From: a virus | DNA length: 28,276 nt | IMG/VR virus record: IMGVR_UViG_3300037434_000044 | Location: 1-28,276 of that record | Strand: one strand, 5' to 3' | In this document: piece after piece, positions 24,697 through 28,276 of the stretch | Numbering within the stretch: the first letter of the stretch is position 1 | Layout: the number at the start of each line of letters is the position of its first letter | Notes under the pieces: generated by a model | Told to the model about the DNA's origin: nothing | Seen by the model: only the letters and a program-made list of their open reading frames with translations | Databases searched by the model: none | Program-made: the position numbers and the translations under genes

Positions 24697-24853
24697 AGGG
24701 ATCTCGTATGGGGGTAAGGGGTTCCTCATCGCCGTCCAGCATTTTCTCTAATCGATTGATTCTTTTCGATTGCAAGTAGACCACATATAGCAAAAACAGC
24801 AAAGTGGCCATCAGAGCGCCAATGGTTGTATGGCAAATAGCGCTGTCAGTCAT
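24683..24853 (-). CDS. Small single-pass membrane protein, 56 aa
   Basis: A short frame from ATG 24851-24853 to TAA 24683-24685. Residues about 8-28 are a hydrophobic helix (TTIGALMATLLFLLYVVYLQ) preceded by MTDSAIC and followed by a basic-to-acidic SKRINRLEKMLDGDEEPL tail. Its start overlaps the upstream stop by 8 bases and its end overlaps the start of the next gene, as is usual in this operon. It has no clear strong ribosome site. A membrane regulator, antiholin or early membrane-targeting peptide is possible; none is proven. Confidence 0.55.
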   Translation of the reverse strand: MTDSAICHTTIGALMATLLFLLYVVYLQSKRINRLEKMLDGDEEPLTPIRDPYEKV

Positions 24854-25022
24854 CTTTAGGCGCCCATTTTTCTATAAACGTATTCATGTTTTGATCAAAG
24901 ATTATATTAGATTGCTTGTACATAGGACTTTCATTTCCATAGACTCGATAATCAGACACAACGCGAGCCATGTCGTCCAATACCATCTTTAACTCACTTT
25001 TAAACTCTTCTCTAGGTGTCAT
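24846..25022 (-). CDS. Small hypothetical protein, 58 aa
   Basis: ATG 25020-25022 overlaps the upstream stop (ATGA). Soluble, mostly helical (EEFKSELKMVLDDMARVVSD), then a tyrosine/asparagine-rich part ending MNTFIEKWAPKDD. No family is recognised. The overlaps on both sides, and the lack of competing frames, support it as real. Confidence 0.6.
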   Translation of the reverse strand: MTPREEFKSELKMVLDDMARVVSDYRVYGNESPMYKQSNIIFDQNMNTFIEKWAPKDD

Positions 25023-25246
25023 AATTGCGGCCCATATTGCGTGGAAAAAGTATCGAGATAAACTCTAAATCGTCCGCCATACTCAATTAGCGTCTCTTCT
25101 AACGTAGGATCAACGTCTGCAACAAGGCATCTCTTTATATATTTCTCATGAGCCTCAAGCAGTTTAGCCATTTCTCCAAGATACTCCATGTGGAGATAGC
25201 GCTTTCGATCGCGTTCAATTGTGTATTCGTTTGGTTCTTCTTTCAT
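25019..25246 (-). CDS. Small hypothetical protein, 75 aa
   Basis: I place the start at ATG 25244-25246 (MKEEPNEYTI). A TTG start at 25267 is also open, but ATG 25246 overlaps the stop of the tiny upstream gene (ATGA) and has GGAG about 9 bases upstream. The protein is highly charged and helical, with basic and acidic runs (RDRKRYLHMEYLGEMAKLLE) and a CLVADVDPTLEETLIEYGG part. It contains no known motif. Being between small coupled genes suggests an accessory early role. Confidence 0.6.
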   Translation of the reverse strand: MKEEPNEYTIERDRKRYLHMEYLGEMAKLLEAHEKYIKRCLVADVDPTLEETLIEYGGRFRVYLDTFSTQYGPQL

Positions 25247-25317
25247 TCTTTGAGGCTCCAGCAGCAATAGATTAGGGTTGCGACGGTGACGACCGCGGCG
25301 ATTAGGAGGGTGAGCAT
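25243..25317 (-). CDS. Tiny membrane peptide, 24 aa, with strong ribosome site
   Basis: ATG 25315-25317, preceded by AAGGAG at 7 bases (overlapping the stop codon region of the upstream gene), the best ribosome site in the operon. The product is MLTLLIAAVVTVATLIYCCW followed by SLKE: one transmembrane segment, Cys-Cys near the end and almost no soluble tail. The stop overlaps the next ATG in ATGA. The strong site plus the coupling is good evidence that this very short frame is translated. The function is unknown; such peptides are often early membrane effectors. Confidence 0.65.
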   Translation of the reverse strand: MLTLLIAAVVTVATLIYCCWSLKE

Positions 25318-25321
25318 GGGG

Positions 25322-25531
25322 CTACTCCTTAGGAATTTCATCTATTAGATTGTTATAAATAGTTTTTGCTACAATTTTTAAAAACTTTTTATCCCCTCTC
25401 ACGCATAAGATTCGAAACGACCCAACAAGAAGTCGGTGGTAAGCGTTAAAACAAGGTATAGTGTCTTGATCTTTTGTTAATGTTCTTACGTCATTGACGA
25501 TTTGATTCTCTAAAATATCATAGCCATCCAT
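25322..25531 (-). CDS. Small hypothetical protein, 69 aa
   Basis: ATG 25529-25531 follows the exonuclease stop directly (stop 25532-25534). The protein is alpha-helical, with a central FNAYHRLLVGSFRILCVRGD region and a C-terminal VAKTIYNNLIDEIPKE. No membrane segment or catalytic motif is visible. Direct adjacency to the recombination gene suggests a recombination accessory or another early factor, without direct support. Confidence 0.6.
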   Translation of the reverse strand: MDGYDILENQIVNDVRTLTKDQDTIPCFNAYHRLLVGSFRILCVRGDKKFLKIVAKTIYNNLIDEIPKE

Positions 25532-26458
25532 CTAGCTCACTCTCACATTCGTAGTAACGATAGGATCCTTCCTGTATTGGTCAACCTCATGCGAGCTAAT
25601 ACACTTATCCACACAAAGTTGCTTGTAGTCTACAGGCCCACTTCTGATCGTTTGATAGTATTTTAATCCGCATCCTACAAGCCTAACTCTTCCGTTAGCG
25701 ATCTTTTCCATTCCAGCTTTAGCCGCTTCTATCTGGTTTTCAGCTTGGCGTTTCTGTTCTAGAGCTTCTTTGTATATCTGAGCTGCAAAAGCCCAGTCCT
25801 CAGACTCTTCAACTGCCCAGTCAGCATCGCTAATATCAGGTTCGCGAAACTCGTCAATCATTTCATGGAACTTTGCGCAGGCTTGAAGGACACGTTTAAG
25901 TTCTTCGGGTGGAAAAGGCTCAATGCGATGAATGATTCCGTCTATTCCGTCGAAAGCAACAAGCAAACCGTATTTAGCTCCCGTTACAAAAATCTGCCAT
26001 TTGATTTGAATTGCATAATGCTCAGGTATCTCACCGCTTAAAATCTTGGCATGATTAGCAGCTCCAAGAACTTTGATTTCTACGACGGCTTCAACTAAAT
26101 AAATCCAAGGCCCTTCAACGGGGGTATCAAAAACCCGCATCCCAATGCAACCGTCTAAGCTGGCAGCGTAAAGGGGATTTAAATAGTGTTCTACGCAGAT
26201 AGGCTTATCAATCTCACAGCCTAGCTTTTGTTCAGCCCATAGGCGCGCGGGTGTCTCGAGAGCCTTGCCCCTATCCAAAGCAGGCTGAAACATCTCACGC
26301 TTCTCCCCAAGCACCATCTCTCGCCATAGCTGATTAGCGGTGCAGTAAGGAGACTTACCCATGATAACGGCTGGCATAGTAGCTGTAGTGCGACCGTGTT
26401 TCTTGCGCCATGCTAGCCACTCATCGGAGCCTTGCTGACAATCAAATAGCCTAAACAT
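25532..26458 (-). CDS. YqaJ-family phage exonuclease (lambda-exonuclease-like)
   Basis: I place the start at ATG 26456-26458 (308 aa), which overlaps the annealase stop by 8 bases; a start at 26515 would overlap by 65. Residues 9-18 (QGSDEWLAWR) match the opening of the YqaJ viral recombinase domain, then MGKSPY, then the acidic residue in SLDG (D102) and the E-x-K pair in VEIK (E127, K129), together the PD-(D/E)xK nuclease core. The C-terminal part is coiled-coil-like (EALEQKRQAENQIEAAKAG). Such enzymes resect double-strand ends so the partner annealase can load on single-stranded DNA; the neighbouring gene encodes that partner. No key residue looks missing. Confidence 0.9.
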   Translation of the reverse strand: MFRLFDCQQGSDEWLAWRKKHGRTTATMPAVIMGKSPYCTANQLWREMVLGEKREMFQPALDRGKALETPARLWAEQKLGCEIDKPICVEHYLNPLYAASLDGCIGMRVFDTPVEGPWIYLVEAVVEIKVLGAANHAKILSGEIPEHYAIQIKWQIFVTGAKYGLLVAFDGIDGIIHRIEPFPPEELKRVLQACAKFHEMIDEFREPDISDADWAVEESEDWAFAAQIYKEALEQKRQAENQIEAAKAGMEKIANGRVRLVGCGLKYYQTIRSGPVDYKQLCVDKCISSHEVDQYRKDPIVTTNVRVS

Positions 26459-27260
26459 TTTCGCCGTCCTGAGCTGCTCGGAAAGCTTCTGCTTTATCTG
26501 CGAGCTCTTTCTCAAAGCGTCGTTTGACTACTTGGTATTGATTACGCTTTAACTGATTCCATCCAGTTACTTTGTAATGATTCTGAAAGTTTTTGGAGAC
26601 TTCAGGAAATTTAACGCTGATAGCATATAGATCATCAAGTTCTTGCTGGGATATTTCATCAATTGGAGAAACGTCTATTGCCCCTTTCGAATCTTTGTCA
26701 AACTCACCGTCGACATAAAGTTTGCCCATCTCGTTAGGAAAGCCCTTTCGTAAACAAGCCATTTCTGTACATTTAGAGATCATGACGTGACCCTTAGTGG
26801 CCCAGAGACCTGATACTTTGCTCTCACCCGTTTTCTTATCTGTAAACGTTTGAACGTACTCATCAAAAAAGCATGTATGCTCTATCTCGTGCCAAGTTCC
26901 GTCGCTCGTAAGTTTTTTTACATACGCGGTACAAGTTAGGATTAATCCATCAGGTTTGTAAGTAAACGTTGCGCTTCGACCAGGCGCATACTTACCAGTT
27001 CGATCAGCAATGAGCCTTGCGCCGTCGATCGACACTTGAGGCGTGTAAGCGTTCCGTCCAAGCTTTGAATCCCATCTTGGGATCATCCAAATCTGCTTAG
27101 CTATAGGATCTAATCCCGTATGTCTAGCAATGTTCAAAAAGACGGCTATTTCATCAGGGCTTGCTTCTTTACAGAGAATTTCTCTAATAAGCTTCTCTTG
27201 CTCAGGACTCATTCCGCCAAGTACGGGCGCAGGTGAATTAGTGTGGACGGTAAGGCTCAT
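26451..27260 (-). CDS. bet: Bet/RecT-family single-strand annealing protein
   Basis: I use ATG 27258-27260 (269 aa), with GGGAG 5 bases upstream; the ATG at 27287 lies in the leader and has no ribosome site. Residues about 45-95 (TGLDPIAKQIWMIPRWD, then a spacer and SIDGARLIADRTGKY) are the signature of phage recombination protein Bet. It anneals complementary single strands after resection by the YqaJ exonuclease encoded next; the two genes overlap by 8 bases. Together they form a phage homologous-recombination pair. The C-terminus is acidic and short (AQDGENV), where a host single-strand-binding protein partner may interact. Distant members of the same superfamily are called RecT; the sequence pattern here fits Bet best. 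Confidence 0.93.
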   Translation of the reverse strand: MSLTVHTNSPAPVLGGMSPEQEKLIREILCKEASPDEIAVFLNIARHTGLDPIAKQIWMIPRWDSKLGRNAYTPQVSIDGARLIADRTGKYAPGRSATFTYKPDGLILTCTAYVKKLTSDGTWHEIEHTCFFDEYVQTFTDKKTGESKVSGLWATKGHVMISKCTEMACLRKGFPNEMGKLYVDGEFDKDSKGAIDVSPIDEISQQELDDLYAISVKFPEVSKNFQNHYKVTGWNQLKRNQYQVVKRRFEKELADKAEAFRAAQDGENV

Positions 27261-27312
27261 ATAGGCTCCCAAAGCAATAGTTATCATTGCTGTATTTTAC
27301 GTATTGGTTTAC

Positions 27313-27341
27313 AGTATATCTTAAGTAACAAATACAAACAA
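27313..27341 (-). promoter_or_regulatory. Candidate promoter for the leftward recombination operon
   Basis: On the minus strand a TTGTTT -35 (27336-27341) lies 17 bases from a TATACT -10 (27313-27318), giving a start near 27306 and a leader of about 45 bases to the annealase ATG. The -10 match is five of six; the -35 match is poor. Confidence 0.4.
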
Positions 27342-27350
27342 GTGATACGT

Positions 27351-27527
27351 ATGATCAATGAAGATTACAATTCGTTTCAGCTGAAAATCACAGTGAGCGT
27401 CCTCAACAAATTCCGCAAATGCCGTGAAATTTTACAGCAGGAAGCAAAGCAAGGCATGAAAGTCATGAATGCTTACGTTTTTGAGCAAGCGCTAGACGCT
27501 TTTTTATCTGGAAAGAAGACGAAATAA
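27351..27527 (+). CDS. Small putative ribbon-helix-helix regulator, 58 aa
   Basis: The frame runs from ATG 27351 to TAA at 27525-27527; it is open further upstream, but ATG 27351 gives the compact protein. Residues about 9-15 (FQLKITV) form a likely strand, then a helix with basic residues (LNKFRKCREILQQEAKQG), then a second helix (MNAYVFEQALDAFLSG) near the end. Strand-helix-helix order and the QALDAFL ending recall Arc/MetJ-type ribbon-helix-helix proteins, although the first helix is longer than usual. It is divergent to the Bet gene, with 90 bases between the starts, where it could act as its repressor. A TGATACGTATGATCA imperfect palindrome covers its own start codon. Confidence 0.45.
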   Translation: MINEDYNSFQLKITVSVLNKFRKCREILQQEAKQGMKVMNAYVFEQALDAFLSGKKTK

Positions 27528-27553
27528 AAAAGGCCGCTTTAATCCAGCGACCT
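27525..27553 (-). terminator. Minus-strand rho-independent terminator
   Basis: On the minus strand AGGTCGCT pairs with AGCGGCCT (seven Watson-Crick pairs and one G-U) and is followed directly by TTTTTT. On the plus strand the same pair would be an A-C mismatch and there is no T-run, so the element acts leftward. It terminates an RNA from the promoter at 27636-27663. Confidence 0.8.
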
Positions 27554-27629
27554 AAAAACACAACCTGAGAAAACACAATTGAGGTGCCCGAACAGTGAAG
27601 CTCGGAGGTTTTGAGTAAGTATAGACATA
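27526..27629 (-). ncRNA. Candidate small RNA, about 104 nt, leftward
   Basis: This is an inferred RNA between a strong minus-strand promoter (27636-27663) and the minus-strand terminator (27525-27553). It can fold a 5' hairpin: on the minus strand CCGAGC (27605 to 27600) and GTTCGG (27593 to 27588) pair across a 6-base loop, with one G-U that would be an A-C mismatch on the plus strand. It then has an open A/U-rich centre and the terminator. The only frame inside is a 29-codon ATG frame with no ribosome site and a stop inside the terminator stem. The 3' end is convergent with the regulator gene at 27351-27527, just outside it. Targets cannot be predicted from the sequence alone. It could also be a leader fragment of nothing, that is, a transcription dead end. 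Confidence 0.55.
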
Positions 27630-27643
27630 CGTAGAATTATACT
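27611..27643 (+). promoter_or_regulatory. Weak candidate rightward promoter
   Basis: TTGAGT (27611-27616), then AATTAT or TATACT between 27635 and 27643, could serve the small coiled-coil gene at 27699. Spacing is 18 or 21 bases and the matches are partial. It overlaps the leftward promoter on the other strand. Confidence 0.2.
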
Positions 27644-27663
27644 GCAAGTGCCTAAAGTGTCAG
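27636..27663 (-). promoter_or_regulatory. Minus-strand sigma70-type promoter
   Basis: CTGACA (-35, plus coordinates 27658-27663) and TATAAT (-10, 27636-27641) separated by 16 bases. Five of six and six of six consensus matches make it the best promoter seen in this window. The expected start is near 27629. Confidence 0.75.
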
Positions 27664-27698
27664 GACTAGTGTAAAACGATTAATCAGGAGATGTGGTA

Positions 27699-27863
27699 AT
27701 GGACTTAAGGCAGCAATTGGCAGACGCCTACGCAGATTTAGCGGCGACTCTTCAGCGAGTGAAAGCTTTAGAGGAAAGAGAGCAGCAACTTATTGAGATG
27801 AACGATCAACTGAAAGTTAGAATACACAGCTTCTTGAACGTCATGCTTAGTAAAAACGATTAA
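27699..27863 (+). CDS. Small coiled-coil protein, 54 aa
   Basis: ATG 27699 with AGGAG 8 bases upstream. The sequence is one long heptad-pattern helix (LADAYADLAATLQRVKALEE then EREQQLIEMNDQLKV) and a short basic end. Such short coiled-coil proteins occur in phage early regions without a known role. It is followed by an imperfect terminator at about 27898. It is not related in sequence to the regulator upstream. Confidence 0.65.
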   Translation: MDLRQQLADAYADLAATLQRVKALEEREQQLIEMNDQLKVRIHSFLNVMLSKND

Positions 27864-27877
27864 GATTTACAGAACTC

Positions 27878-27894
27878 ACATATGTTACATATGT
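27878..27894. repeat. Two tandem ACATATGT palindromes
   Basis: ACATATGT at 27878-27885 and again at 27887-27894, 9 bases apart, each its own reverse complement. Spacing close to one helical turn fits side-by-side binding of a small dimeric regulator such as the candidate at 27351-27527. No protein is shown to bind. Confidence 0.5.
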
Positions 27895-27897
27895 CAC

Positions 27898-27926
27898 AAG
27901 GACCCCTACAAGGGCTCTTTTTTGCT
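27898..27926 (+). terminator. Imperfect rightward terminator
   Basis: AAGGACCC...GGGCTCTT can form a stem with a two-base internal mismatch around the CCC/GGG core, followed by TTTTTT. It lies about 35 bases after the stop of the coiled-coil gene. Its score would be modest. Confidence 0.5.
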
Positions 27927-27965
27927 TTCTACACTATTCAAGAAACAGGCGACTGGATTAAGGTA

Positions 27966-28002
27966 AAAAGAAGCCCTTCTCAGGAACTAAGTGAGAAGGG
28001 CT
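27966..28002 (-). terminator. Minus-strand terminator with 11-bp perfect stem
   Basis: AGCCCTTCTCA (27972-27982) pairs fully with TGAGAAGGGCT (27992-28002) across a 9-base loop. On the minus strand the stem is followed by TCTTTTT; on the plus strand no T-run follows. It would end transcripts running left out of the replication region. Confidence 0.75.
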
Positions 28003-28004
28003 AG

Positions 28005-28089
28005 GTGGCTCGAAAGCTAAGACAAAATGAACTTAACAGGTTCCGCCATATTTTTAAAGAAAATAGGCCAAAATCTTAGCTCGAGCCAC
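28005..28089. repeat. Interrupted inverted repeat, 16 bp with 51-base spacer
   Basis: Arms at 28005-28022 and 28074-28089 are complementary at all sixteen facing bases, except for the AA bulge at 28014-28015. See the structured-RNA entry for the predicted fold. Confidence 0.85.
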
Positions 28090-28124
28090 TGATTATTTTC
28101 AATACTCAGCAATAAGACTCCGCT

Positions 28125-28276
28125 ATGAGCAGCACTCAGCCAACATATCAATTCACCTCAATTTCGATCCCAGCACCTATCTACTGCGACAAATCATTGT
28201 CACCTGTAGAAATCCTATTGTGGTCAGAAATATGCGCTCTTTCTCAAAGCACGCCTTGCATAGTTCGCAATTCTCA
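28125..28276 (+). CDS. Replication-initiator-like protein, N-terminal part (cut by window edge)
   Basis: Starts at ATG 28125, frame open to the last base, 50 residues visible. The N-terminus (FTSISIPAPIYCDKSLSP, then VEILLWSEICALSQS and PCIVRN) has the order of the winged-helix domain of phage replication initiators and replisome organisers: a PaxVxxDxxLSPxxKLLYxEI-type strand and helix and a cysteine before an N residue. These proteins bind the origin and load the helicase. Its C-terminal part lies outside the window. No strong ribosome site is seen. The structured region just upstream fits a role as origin or leader control. Confidence 0.6.
   Translation, partial: MSSTQPTYQFTSISIPAPIYCDKSLSPVEILLWSEICALSQSTPCIVRNS

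Larger units (their letters stand above)
27965..28092 (-). ncRNA. Candidate three-way-junction structured RNA (or origin structure)
   Basis: On the minus strand, 28089-28074 pairs with 28022-28005: sixteen Watson-Crick pairs with one 2-base bulge (28014-28015). The 51-base loop holds a GCCTATTTT/AAAATAtGGC hairpin (nine pairs, one bulge) and a GAAC/GTTC hairpin. A perfect 11-base-pair hairpin (27972-28002) with TTCTTTTT after it on the minus strand follows, a good intrinsic terminator. No open frame of note lies inside. No convincing -35 is seen upstream, only an AATAAT -10 beside 28095. The position just before the replication-initiator-like gene also allows an origin of replication. I cannot decide between RNA and origin. 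Confidence 0.45.

Noticed and set aside
27965-28092. tRNA or tmRNA in the structured region
   Set aside because: The paired stem is 16 bases, not a 7-base acceptor, there is no GTTCGA-type T-loop and no anticodon arm in the right place.
27965-28092. Retron-type RNA
   Set aside because: The inverted repeat recalls the flanking repeats of retron RNAs, but no reverse transcriptase gene is present in the window.

Overview
The window looks like about 28 kb of a tailed double-stranded DNA phage (or prophage) of short-tailed, podovirus-like build. The evidence is a compact virion-gene cluster in head-then-tail order with 1-4 base overlaps: the C-terminal part of a portal, a scaffold-like protein, an N4-gp56-family major capsid protein, connector and nozzle candidates, ejection proteins and tail fibres. 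No tape-measure, tail-tube or sheath gene is seen. The host cannot be named from this sequence. Neither terminase nor endolysin is in the window; they probably lie outside it.

Layout. Bases 2-7379, rightward: portal, small proteins, scaffold, capsid, a putative decoration protein with FCCH-like domains, an intrinsic terminator, then connector and small structural proteins. Bases 7379-16535: a probable tail nozzle, a small structural protein, two Ala/Gly-rich or coiled-coil proteins and a 1468-residue polyprotein-like ejection candidate that carries a HEIGH zinc-peptidase motif and an LPD38-like region. Bases 16608-23014: the adhesion block, with two long fibres that share an identical first 38 residues, preceded by two small accessory proteins and followed by a third short fibre-like protein. 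Bases 23063-23577: a Pro/Ala/Val-repeat protein and a small membrane protein.

From 27260 back to 23581 an early-type operon runs leftward: Bet/RecT annealase, YqaJ-type exonuclease, then nine very small genes with ATGA-type overlaps. Three of these encode one-helix membrane proteins of 24, 56 and 30 residues. The two convergent gene sets end only 3 bases apart at 23577/23581. From 27351 rightward lie a possible ribbon-helix-helix regulator, a small coiled-coil protein and, at the right edge, the start of a replication-initiator-like gene.

The least explained part is 27528-28124, which is poor in genes but rich in structure. On the minus strand there is a well-formed sigma70-type promoter followed about 100 bases later by an intrinsic terminator, with no convincing gene between them: a candidate small RNA. 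Further right, a 16-base-pair interrupted inverted repeat encloses two hairpins and is followed by a second minus-strand terminator. This is either a three-way-junction RNA or a structured replication-origin region. These two elements are the best candidates for something undescribed. Other points worth attention are the synonymously diverged fibre N-termini, the palindrome over the capsid start codon and the peptidase motif in the ejection protein.

All family assignments come from reading motifs by eye; no database search was possible.
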